Assembly (NCBI GenBank): GCA_020809705.1
Contig: CP085829.1
Span: 3,534,001-3,598,000, forward strand
Length of the DNA: 64,000 bases
Direction: 5' to 3'
Source of the DNA: Calonectria ilicicola
Taxonomy: Eukaryota > Ascomycota > Sordariomycetes > Hypocreales > Nectriaceae
Positions within the stretch are counted from its first letter, which is position 1. Each line of letters starts with the position of its first letter. Shown here in pieces: positions 45,265 through 55,347 of the stretch. Under the pieces are notes generated by a model. The model saw only the letters and a list, made by a program, of their open reading frames with translations. It had not been told where the DNA came from and made no database searches. The position numbers and the translations under genes were made by a program.

Positions 45265-46641
45265 TTATGCCCCAAACACCATAGTATGGAGGTTGTCTTC
45301 GAAGAATTCAAATTCCTGCCCGTGCCGGAGGGAAGCCGCAGTGGTGTTCAAAAATGGCAGTGTCAAGTTGCCCTCCAAATCTGTAGCTGGCTTATTGACC
45401 AAAGACGTATGATACATATCCTCAGCCTCAACATAGTCCTCCACATCCCAGGTTTCCTAATAGTCGTCAGTTTGATGCTACGGCAGCTAATGAGAATAGT
45501 AGCATACCTCCTCCAATGGACCCGGGGCGTAATATCTAAGACCAGTCTCTTCACCTAAGCGGACGAACTGACGCTGTTGCCCAGCGTGAGACAGTTTAGT
45601 TCTTCGTGCGTTCGACTATGAAAATATCAGCATTGTAGGTTAGCGAGGGGGTGAAGCAGACTAACATCATCAAATTGGTCACGGACGGCTGTATAATATT
45701 GCCGGTAGCGATCAATGATATTGATTCCAGAGCTCGGGACCGCGAATTTCACGTCGTCGCAGTGCACTTCCTGCTTCATAGGGAAAACTGGGAGGTTTCT
45801 GTTCCTCATAAACTTATTCCATGCGGAACCGGGGACGATTCTGCAAGGGTGCCAGCGGGGCACCTCCTCCCACTCGTCGCCGCTGGCATGGACCAAAAGC
45901 TGATTACCAGTCTTCGAAAGCTTGACTGCCGTATTCATCGCTCCGAACTCAGCAGCGGGTGGTCGCTCGGCTCTGTTCCAACTTTCCCTCGCGACACGCC
46001 AGGCGGTTTGAAGGAATATCGCCATCGCCTTTTTCTCGTTGTGGGCGGGCATCTCACGCAATTTTTGACGATTCAAGCGGGGTATTATTAACAGCGAAGC
46101 AAAAAGGAAAGAAACAGCTGCATTTGCCATAAGTGCGGCTGCCTGAAGGCGCGGATGTGAGGGTGGCTCCCAGACCTCCTTGAGTCGAAGCATAGAAACA
46201 TAGCCAAGATTTCCGATAGAACAGTCAGACTCATGAAGCATTTGAAAGTCGTGGGGCTCCAATGAATGGGCCTCGGCACGGTCGGAGTACCATTCCACGA
46301 TAGCCCTTTTAAGGGCGTAGATCGGCTGTACCTTGAGGCGTTTCGCAGCTGATCGAACCTTTTGGAGAATTTCGTTATCGTTCGAAAGGTCCAACAGCAA
46401 TGTCTGGGCCAGATCAGTGCTAGTGGCAATCACTTCTGCAGAACAATGAGCTTTCGTAAAACCAAGACCAGTTTCTAAGAGCCTACTTACTTTCGATCGT
46501 GGGCGGTGGAGGTGTTTCGGCTGAAGTTTCAGGGAGCAGCATATTCATGAGCTTAACATGAAGCTGGTCGACGCTGTTTTCGTGGTCCACTACCAGGACC
46601 TTCTCTCTCCAGAAGGGCTTGTAGAAGAATGTATTATCCAT
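45265..46641 (-). CDS. MAT1-1-2: Mating-type protein MAT1-1-2 (PPF-type)
   Basis: Four exons, 46491-46641, 45666-46435, 45508-45615 and 45265-45456, join with 50-55-nt introns to give 406 aa. The conserved MAT1-1-2 region is clear: KAMAIFLQTAWRVARESWNR, ERPPAAEFGAMN, VPRWHPCRIVPGSAWNKFMR, and DDVKFAVPSSGINIIDRYR. MAT1-1-2 proteins are confined to Sordariomycetes and are needed for fruiting-body development; their biochemical role is not established. The gene lies head-to-head with MAT1-1-3, with only 344 bp between their start codons, so the two probably share a promoter. Confidence 0.93.
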
Positions 46642-46985
46642 GATGGTAGTAGATGGTGTTGTTGAGGGGGTGCACGCCAGAGAACAGTACGCAAAAAGAT
46701 GAGAAGTTGAACCATGTGTGTGTTATGTTTTGGACTTTTTTTTTCGTGCCAGCAAACAGAAACACGTGTGGAGGTCAGGTGCCTAATGCCTAACCTAATA
46801 CAAACAAACGCTATTCAAATGCAAACAATGAATAAAAGTGAGGCGTGCAGTTTTCAGCTAGTGCACACATTCTCCCATAATTCCTCCACTTCTGACCATT
46901 TTCTTCCTTTAGTGCATCTTTCACTCAAAACACCACCACTGCTTCACAGAGCACGATCACAGAAACTATTCAAAATCAAGCCGAG

Positions 46986-47719
46986 ATGCCTGAGACCCAG
47001 ACTCAGCTTCCTCCGGATTACCCGCTTACCTTTCTGGTTTGTGGGAGACTTGGAGATGTCCAAGTATTTCTTCCTGAGTCTTTCGACATCAGATTTATCC
47101 GCACCCTATCTGAAAATCTCAGGTACGACATTTCTCTTGGAGAAACGACCAGGATGCGACTAACTCTTACAGTCGACAAGTAAATCAGCCAGTGAAAGTA
47201 TTCCACGACTGGAGCCTCCAAAAGTACCGACTTTGTCCCATTTCATTGGATCTTCTTTCCAATCCAACTACTTATGGGACTTTTTGCTTTGAGTCTGGTA
47301 TGCATCGTAAACCATTTATTCTTTATTTGTCGCTTACTCCAAAGCAGACATGTCCAACAAACCACTTCCTCCGACCATTGCAACACCCCAAGAAACTGAG
47401 ACTGAAGTCCAGTCTCGCATTCCACGCCCTAAGAACAAATGGATTCTTTATCGACAGTCAAAATCAGCTGAGATCATCCATCTGAACCCCGGTATCACTG
47501 CAGCAGAAATCTGTGAGTTCCCAAACCAAGCAGCCAGCAGTAAAATTCCTAATCCTTCGCTCAGCAAGAACTGTTTCTGAATGGTGGAAAAATGAGACAC
47601 CTGAAGTAAAGGCTTATTGGCAGGCCATGGCTGAGGAAGAAGAACGGCAACACAAGCTCTTGTACCCGAACTACAAGTACACAACCAAGAAATCGCCAAC
47701 CAAACTCAACTCGGCTTGA
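46986..47719 (+). CDS. MAT1-1-3: Mating-type protein MAT1-1-3 (HMG-box)
   Basis: Exons 46986-47122, 47173-47297, 47348-47512 and 47565-47719 join across introns of 50-52 nt to give 193 aa. The HMG box runs from RIPRPKNKWILYRQSKSAEI to EWWKNETPEVKAYWQ, ending LLYPNYKYTTKK. Its internal intron falls in the AEI-S codon, the same place as in MAT1-2-1, as is usual for MATA_HMG proteins. The N-terminal part (MPETQTQLPPDYPL) precedes the box. It belongs to the MAT1-1 idiomorph. Its presence argues against Cordycipitaceae, where I recall this gene being lost. Repeat A follows 168 bp after the stop. Confidence 0.93.
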
Positions 47720-47887
47720 AAATCGGATGGGGTTCCACCACTCTTCTTTTAGCCCAGTGAAAGGCACCTATTTGGATTGCCAATTAAGAGAACCAAAATT
47801 GGAACTGTGAGACTGAATAGAACTGGCCGGTTACACCGCAAGGGATACAAGGTCAAACTGACTTTTTTGGCCGCTGGAATTTTTAAT

Positions 47888-47954
47888 GGTTGATTGAAAC
47901 TGGCATTGCTGAAGGCTGGACTCACTGGCAGGCTGGCATCGGACAACTGGTAAC
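47888..47954 (+). repeat. MAT direct repeat, copy A
   Basis: 67 bp running from GGTTGATTG to CTGGTAAC. It matches copy B (51660-51726) at 64 of 67 positions with no gaps. Weaker similarity continues upstream for about 60-70 bp (ACTGGC...T-run...CGCTGGA). It lies between the stop of MAT1-1-3 and the stop of the unnamed MAT gene. Confidence 0.95.
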
Positions 47955-47998
47955 TGTAAAAAACTTTGTCGATTCCGATGGGATTCACAATCGAAAAT

Positions 47999-48890
47999 TC
48001 ATTGAAAAGCCATTTGGCCACTCATTACACGTTGTTGAATCTGTTCAGCCTCCTCTGATGGAAGTTGAGGCCAGTCCCTCTGCCATGAGAACCATCCTGG
48101 TGGTGGTGCAGTGGTGTTATTGAGACCTCTGTTTGTCATCATTGTAGGTTGAGCAGCAGCGGCTGGAAAATTAGTCGGGGTCATGAAAGCCTGCGTCCCC
48201 ATACTTTGCTGCCCAAATGGTGGATTGTTCTGGCTTGAGGATACTTGGGGAAGAAATGACAAGTTTCCACCAGCCATCTGAGATGTCCCGCTGTACTCTT
48301 CATTGCCATTCTGTGTAGTCGTCCGGAAGTTCTGATATTGCATCATCTGATCCATGGGTGGAGGGTTTCCTATGGCGAAAGAGCCAAGAGCATATGGGAC
48401 CTGAGTCTGGGTACCATTTGAGCCCTGCATGACCATGTAACCTTGACCTCCCTGGGGTATGTCGTGTTGGATCGATGGAATATGGGCGGGATTCATGACC
48501 TGATAATTTGCAGCCTCGGCGTGAGAAACTCCATGGGCGCATTCAGGTGTCAAGTACATATCTTTTTCTCATGTCAGAGATCTATTATTTCGAGATACAT
48601 AATCTAACAGGAGAATACTTACCGGCGTTGTACTGGTAGACAGCGCTGTTGGCATGTTGGTTAATTTCGCCTAGAGTACGCAATGGGCGAAACTCGTGAT
48701 CTGAAACTTCTAGTAAGGTGTTCGTGCCTGGAGCAAAATAGTGGTACGAAAGCGTAAATGTTTCTGGAGTGTTTCCAGTTACGGTCCAGTAGCCACCTGG
48801 CTGAGCGCGTAGGTTATCAAGCGCAGGACCATTCAGAAGATATTCGATGCTCGTTATGGGTTCCTCTGGCTGCTGATTGTCGTTCTCCAT
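47999..48890 (-). CDS. Unnamed gene in the MAT1-2 segment
   Basis: Exons 48623-48890 and 47999-48561 join in frame across a 61-nt intron (GTAAGT...CTGACATGAG...AAAAAG), giving 276 aa. I recognise no domain. The N-terminal third is folded-looking (ITSIEYLLNGPALDNLRA, GYWTVTGNTPETFTLSYHYF). The C-terminal two thirds are Gln/Met/Pro/Asn-rich and probably disordered, like an activation or prion-like region. It is divergent from MAT1-2-1 and lies wholly between the two 67-bp repeats, so it belongs to the MAT1-2 idiomorph. It may correspond to one of the poorly known extra MAT1-2 genes, such as MAT1-2-3 of Fusarium, but I cannot show that. Start chosen at MENDNQQPEE; an in-frame ATG lies at 48932. 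Confidence 0.75.
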
Positions 48891-50427
48891 GTCGCCAGAT
48901 GTCAATTTATGAAAGAAAGGAGAGAGGTGCACTGAAGCGATGTCAGAATAGAACCTTTTCCAGAAGGGAAACCCCTAACAAAATAAAAGTTGTTAAATTT
49001 GATAGAGACACTTTGTTTCTAAGAGGGGAAACGATTCGGAGAGAGGTGAGAAGTGAAGGAGAGAAGTGTTGCGTTGAGTGTGGTGAGGGGAATGCTTTGT
49101 TTTCGTCTTGAAGGTCACACGCCAACGGGTACAGCTGATGGCACCCGTCAAATGGGTGGTACCTAGCTACGAGAGCGTTTGTGGCTTAGTGCCTAAATGC
49201 GCCAACAGCCCTGGAGCATACTTGAGAAAGCACACCCTAAGGTAAAATGTCGAACCTAAAGACGTGGACTACGTAGTTGCTCGCCTGTCACCAATTTTTC
49301 CATGCCATTAAAAGGTAGTCGAAAGATAATAGACGTCCAACATAACCATCTTGGCATGAGTTCCACGAATTGGATTGCCTCATTCATTCTCACATGAATC
49401 TTGATGTTTGCGATTAATGCGTAATCATGAAGGGTCGTGAGTAATCTCGACACTGACTCAAAAATGCAAGTACTCTTAAAATTTCTATTAACTGGTAGCC
49501 CAAAAGAAATCCAGGTCTGGCATCCTAGAAACTAATGGGGGCGCGAGAGTTTGTGGTTTAATTAAAGTCAAGACATCGACATCTTTCTTTTTCGAATGTT
49601 AATGAACAAAAACTGTAAAATGGAGGGGAGATGTAGTACTGAATCCAGAAGAAAGTGATCAAAATGTCAAACATTTCCCACAAAATCACTCGATAGTTTC
49701 GTGGACCATATGCTCTTGTAGGCGAATCAACCCCGACGCACCATAAATCCAACACATAGCCCATCTATGAGATCTAGAGAATTTCAACAGTCATAATAGA
49801 GAGTTCAGCTACTAGGCACTTGCATGAATATCTACATCCAGCGATCCCAAATCCATTTTACCTGCTCCCAAATGAGAGGGGCTCATGTCCATCCAAAAGC
49901 TCTTATGACACGGTAGTACAAAGGCAGCAAGGAAACCACAAGGGCCAAACTCCAAATCTCGACGATTTCAGCTCGTCTCAAACCACGAGTCAAACGCACT
50001 TGAACTAATTTGGGAGGCTTGGGCGCGATCTGAACTTAAGCTGAATGACCTTGCCATATTTACTCTAGATGATCTTGGCATTGAAGTATCGACACTAGGC
50101 ACAAACGGCAATACAGTGTCCGCATCGACGGTTTGTCCCCACAACACGAGTGGGGTTGGCACAAGCCTGCTTGAATAAAGAAACTGAGAATCTCAAATAG
50201 GTACGTACCTTTCTGAGATTGCGCTATGTGCCAGCTGGTTACCAGCCGTTCCCTTCACCTTAGGTAAATATATAAAGGACCTTCTTCTTATCCCAAACCC
50301 TTCTTTTTTTTTCCTTCTCTATCCTACTATACCGTCTTGATTGTTTTATGAGAGTCCGTTTCTTCCAGCTTTTTCCATTCAGCTCAACTTTCAACCCCAT
50401 CCGTCAGTGTACAGGACATCAGTGGCC
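48891..50427. other. Divergent promoter region between the unnamed MAT gene and MAT1-2-1
   Basis: About 1.5 kb without a supported ORF. It should hold the promoters of both divergent genes. A TATA-like ATATATAAAGG lies at about 50268-50278, followed by a T/C-rich leader before the ATG of MAT1-2-1. Confidence 0.5.
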
Positions 50428-51256
50428 ATGAGCTCCACTACCGTCCCCTCTCTGTACAACCCCGAGCAGTTGGGTGCCATTTGGGATCAGCTTGCAGTCC
50501 AAGTTCATCCATTTGGTTACGTTGTGTGCCTTGAGGGTGATTTCTATCGCCAGCTTGATGATGGCGCGAAAAACTTCCTTGCTCTCCGATTCATGTATGT
50601 TTCCAGTTCCAAAATGCGTTGCACCTCGCTGACTTATCTCAGGGGACACATCACGGAGAATGTGATGTATTGCCGTGATGGTACGGGTAGCGACCGCTAC
50701 TATCTTGGCCCACCTCGCTTCTTCCTTGCTGGTACTGGAATGCTCATTCACCACATTGCCTCTGGAGAACCGATTTGGGTGAAGCGCCCCTCAAACACTT
50801 TCGATCGTCTTTCGAACCCTTCTCCTACCAACCCAAAGAAGGAGATGAGAATCCCACGCCCTCCCAATGCCTACATCTTGTACCGCAAGGATCGCCACCG
50901 AATTCTAAAGCAGGTCAACCCTCAAATCACCAACAGCGAGATTTGTACGTATCTAATTTTCTCCCGACACGCCATACATTGTTTGCTAATTTGTTTCAGC
51001 CATGGTTCTTGGCCGCGCTTGGAACATGGAAACCCCGGAGGTCCGAAAGAAGTACAAGCTCATGGCAGACGAGGTCAAGGCTGAGCTGATCAAGAAGCAC
51101 CCAAACTACAAGTACCGACCTCGTCGACCATCCAAGAAACGCCGTGTCCGCCAGGCTTCCCCAGTCGATGACACTACTGACATTGCTTCTGCTTCGTCCC
51201 CTGTCAACGGTGCTGACAATGAATCTACATTTTCTATCCTTGTCGAGGCTCCTTAA
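50428..51256 (+). CDS. MAT1-2-1: Mating-type protein MAT1-2-1 (MATA HMG-box transcription factor)
   Basis: Exons 50428-50594, 50643-50944 and 51000-51256 give 241 aa. The HMG box starts RIPRPPNAYILYRKDRHRIL and ends HPNYKYRPRRPSKKRR, with a basic tail typical of MAT1-2-1. The 55-nt intron interrupts the EI-S codon, the diagnostic position. The first intron (48 nt, GTATGT) can be read through in frame, so an unspliced isoform with 16 extra residues is possible. The start is the ATG at 50428. The protein specifies the MAT1-2 mating identity and is required for sexual development. In a heterothallic fungus it would be absent from a strain with MAT1-1 genes, so finding it here is the key sign of homothallism. 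Confidence 0.96.
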
Positions 51257-51659
51257 ATGTTGTTGTTTTTTTTTCGTATGGCAATTCGTTTCTCTTTGAA
51301 ACGAAAATTTGGGCTTCCTCGGGATTGTCCACATACGACATCAAGGTGAGTTAGCAGAAGCAAAAATGTACATGAAACCGAATTAACAAATGCCTAGGCA
51401 ATCTCATGAATGGTTGGCTTCTGGTTCTCATTTCGGAAAATGTTGCGTTTCAGTTTTGAGGCAAAATCAATGCCTCTTTGAGTAGGAAAGTAAAACGAGC
51501 AGCCCTCTTTCACTGATCCTCTTTCACGATACCCATGACGGATACCATCAGTTGATCTTGTTCTCCAAATTTGTCATGGAAACGATGCCCGACTGGCAGA
51601 GTTTCGCCCCAGGGGAGACAGGATCCTTTTTTTTTCTTCGAACGGCTGGATTTGTTTGT

Positions 51660-51726
51660 GGTTGACTGGAACTGGCATCGCTGAAGGCTGGACTCACTGG
51701 CAGGCTGGCATCGGACAACTGGTAAC
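51660..51726 (+). repeat. MAT direct repeat, copy B
   Basis: 67 bp in the same orientation as copy A (47888-47954), with three transition differences. It lies 404 bp after the MAT1-2-1 stop and 153 bp before the APN2 stop, that is at the APN2-side border of the MAT region. Confidence 0.95.
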
Positions 51727-51878
51727 AACAAAGTGCATCCGGGGCACAACAAAGTTCTTTGCAGATGGATCATAGGAATTGTTTCTCACAGGAAATTAGG
51801 TAGTCACCAGATAGGACACTCGAAAAGAAATTAGTTTAGTTTGATTTTATTGTGTGTGCTTCTACGTGATGAGCCTGC

Positions 51879-54069
51879 CTACGACGATGAAGAACTGCTC
51901 CAGTCACTGCTCCATATGAATGTTCCGCACCTCCATTCAGACCCCTTCTCCTTCTCCCCCGACGGGCCAAGAGGCCGTGGACAAATGTAGAACGAACGCC
52001 CTTTTCCCAATGTCAGTTTACTTGTTGCCATGCGAGATGTTGACCAAGGGGTTGACGAAGCACCAAACTTGTGGCCATGACCCACGGGTGAACCTGACAA
52101 AATTCCTCGACGGGCTTGGAAACTCACCACAATTGACTCCAGGCTTCTTGGTGGTAAGACTAATGCAAGGTTCGTCGTGCTCGCAGCGAGGAACCGCCCG
52201 CTTGCCGAGAAGCTTCGACCAAGACTCCTTTGCCTCGATTGGATCAAACACCCTGTCAGATTCATCAAGCTTGGTCTCCTTTGATGATTGTGTTTCTGGG
52301 CCTGTTTCCGACGGCTGATGCAAGGAGCGTTGTTGGCTGGACTGCCCATTTACAGGCCCGAGCGAAGTCTTTGTTGAGAAGGGCGGCGGCCTACCCGAAG
52401 TTGCCGTCGACGGCTTCTCTGGCTGGGAAGCGGAGACTTTCGGCTTGAAGAATCCCTGCAAAGTTCTTTGACCAGAGCTGGCTTTACTCTTGGCATCTGC
52501 AGAGTTTGAAGATGATTTGCTCCTCTTCAAAGATCGAGCTGGTGCTTTATCCGTCGTCTCCGCAAGCCGCTTCGAGACCAAGCGCGGGGCTGGATTGGAA
52601 GTGGAATCGATTGCATCAAGTGTCGTTTCGCCGATCGCGCTATTGTGTGAGTCTGAGCTCTCGCTTACCGTGGTTTGGGGGCTGCTAATTTTGAGAGTTG
52701 ACGAGTTTTGTTGATTAGCAGTAGCCTTCTTTGTAAACATGTCGCGAATGCTTTGTCGGCGGTCAAACTCTGGTATCAGTCTCGCAGACAAAGGGAGCAG
52801 ATCTTTTGGTCCCCATTCTCTAAGACGCTTTCCATCCCGAAACATGTCGGGCGGGTTCAAAAGTCCCAAGAGGAAACACTCATCGTCATTTCTCCTTACC
52901 TTGTCTGTCATGGTTGCAAACACTGGGCAGTGATCCGACCCCATCAACCCTTCCTGGATGTTGGCGAAATCGAACCAATCTTTGATACCGTCGCTACACA
53001 AGACATAATCGATCCGACTGCCGTTGTTGGCTGGCCGTGTGTTTCGCTTTGTATCCCAACACGTATTCATTCCCTCTCTTTTCGGGTGAAAGCACCGACA
53101 CAAGTCCCATAGCACAGCATCTTCTCGGCCACTGTCTCGCTCTCCGATAACCATTCCATCGAACACAAGATGGTTGAACAAACGACGGGCAGGTGCGCTC
53201 ATCCAATTCTCAATGCTCACGTCTTCCTTTCGAAGCATCTCAACCACGTTGGTAGAGTCGACCTCTGAGCGAATAATATTCAAGTCCCCGGTGAGAATAA
53301 CTTGTTTTCCTTCAGCAACGAGGTTCCTTATTCGCACATCGAGTGCCTGGAGAAAGCCAAGTCGGAAATCATCTCTTGACTCATCGCGGTTGGCTGGGCT
53401 GTATACGCCAAATAATACAAAAGCAGGGAACTCGAGGATGACGCAGCGGCCTTCAGAGTCGAGCGTCGCTTCATCTACGACACCATCCAGCTGCTCGGGA
53501 CGAGGATAGCCGCCGATCTGCTGTTCTTGAGGGAGGTCGCGAAACCTGGTGGTGGACTTCGGGGCCGTCAGTACACCAGTAACGCCTTCCTCGGCCCGTA
53601 TCGGAGTGCATGTCGCGTTTCGAGTGTATATGGCAACTCCGGAATATCCTAACAGGCCTTGTTAGTTGTTATCAACGATGCGAGGAGAGGCCGTACCTTT
53701 TTTATGCTTTGGTAGGCTAAAGAATACGTCCCATCCAGGCACAAGAACCATGTCATCTAGCAAGTCTTTTCTCTGAATCTTGGTCTCTTGCATTATTACA
53801 ATGTCTGCCTCTAGTATGTCAAACATTGCCTGCGAAATAGTGTTAATAAGAAACCGGGGAGGGCGATGAGATGCCCACCTGAAAGGTCCTCTTTTCCCTC
53901 CATGGCTGGTATCCAAACGGATTCCTAAGAAATAAGAATTGTCAGATATTTTCAGAGCAAATTACTGAAAAATACAGACCTAATCCCGTTTACTAGTGCA
54001 GCTGGTCAGTAGTGGATCTTGGAAGGAGGAAACGCACTCACCATTCCAAGTTGTGATGCGAACAGGCAT
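51879..54069 (-). CDS. APN2: AP endonuclease 2 (class II apurinic/apyrimidinic lyase)
   Basis: Six exons, 54042-54069, 53980-53992 (13 nt), 53879-53924, 53697-53829, 52128-53648 and 51879-52000, give 620 aa. The exonuclease III-type core reads RITTWNVNGIR, IVIMQETKIQRKDL, GYSGVAIYTRNA, LTGDLNI and GSDHCPV, with the catalytic Asn, Glu, Asp and His visible. A disordered linker follows, with a PCNA-type motif (QRTLQGFFKPK), then a C-terminal GRF zinc finger (CEHDEPC..., SFYICPRPLGPSG, EWRCGTFIWSS). It repairs abasic sites and 3' blocks in nuclear DNA. The 13-nt exon encodes the start of the VNGIR motif. It is the standard MAT flank opposite SLA2. Confidence 0.95.
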
Positions 54070-54627
54070 TTTCGGTCTTCAGGTGAAAGATTGCGAGTGG
54101 AAAAGAGAAATAAGGAGATACGACGAGACAGATGAATAGTTGTCGTTGGGCCTTTGAGACCTCATCTCTGGGAAGGAAAACCAACTTTGTTATGCTGTGA
54201 TTGAAGAGTTGAGAATGCCGTGGCTCAAACACGCGAAAGGGCTGTTGTTGGCTGGGGTTTAGGGCCTAAGACACCCTTAGGAGAATAAGCGCAGGCAACA
54301 TGCAGATTTTAACTCGAGATAGCTGAAAGCATGCATACATCCGGGACGGCAGGAAGCTACGGGCCACCCAAGTCCAATCTCATATAAGTCGCGACAACAC
54401 GCCCGATGGAGACCTCTGTGATGCTCGCGCCCCACCCCGCGATCCCACTGAGCAAAGTGCGCGCCGAGAGCACAACATCACGTGGTCTCAGATCACAGGG
54501 CAAAAATTTAGGTACCTGACAATTGAGGCAGCACTGATTGGCGGCTTCAACCGAGCTCATCCAAGAATGACCTGATCTCCTCCATTTGCCGCATCTCTCA
54601 ACCTGTCAACGAACAACGTCGCCCACG

Positions 54628-55347
54628 ATGTCCGCCGCCCGACAGCTTACCCGCACCGTCCCGCGCTTCGCTGCGCAGCTGCGCGCTCCCGCCCAGCGCC
54701 GCCTCACCAGCTCCGCCACCGAGAACGCTTTCATCAAGGAGCGCCAGCACATCAAGGAGCACGCCACCGGCACCACTGGTGAGTCAAAGGACCCTCCAGC
54801 GGCTCAATTGGAGGAATTGACGGGATTGCTAACACCTCGCAGAGCTCTGGAGGAAGATCTCCATCTTGTACGTTCCCCTCGACCGATTGAGTGAATTTAA
54901 AAACCGAGCGTCAGTTTCAGGCATCCGGATGATCCTCGACAACAATGGCGCTGCGGCAGTTTCTGTGTTGCGATGAGAGACTAACAAGATCAAAGCGGTG
55001 TCATTCCTGCCCTCGCCCTTTCTGGCGCCAACGCCTACTGGCTCTGGAACGAGCACTGGGACCACTGGAACCACCTCCCTCCTCTGGAGGAGCGCACTGA
55101 GTACCCTTACCAGAACATCCGCACCAAGAACTTCCAGTGGGGCAACGGCGACAAGGTGAGTCTGCGTTTGTCAATTGATTTGTGATGCCTTGCTAACAGT
55201 GTTCCAGTCTCTCTTGTAAGTTTACCCGCCGAACGACGCACGCATGAACCCAGCGACGACCTGGGCGCCCTTGATCGAACGATACTAACCATCTCTCGCA
55301 GCTGGAACGACAGCGTAAACTACCACAACCCCAACAAGGTTGCCTAA
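54628..55347 (+). CDS. COX13: Cytochrome c oxidase subunit VIa
   Basis: Five exons, 54628-54778, 54843-54867 (25 nt), 54996-55155, 55208-55215 (8 nt) and 55302-55347, give 129 aa. The first exon encodes a Ser/Arg/Ala-rich mitochondrial presequence (MSAARQLTRTVPRFAAQLRA). The mature part has the single transmembrane helix (FGVIPALALSGANAYWLWNE) and the conserved tail NIRTKNFQWGNGDKSLFWND. The 8-nt microexon supplies SLF codons and is required to reach that tail in frame. The subunit belongs to complex IV of the respiratory chain. It is divergent from APN2 and a usual companion of it beside MAT. Confidence 0.95.

Noticed and set aside
50341..50427. Upstream extension of MAT1-2-1
   Set aside because: The frame is open but begins at TTG, not ATG; the first real ATG is at 50428 and gives the expected N-terminus.
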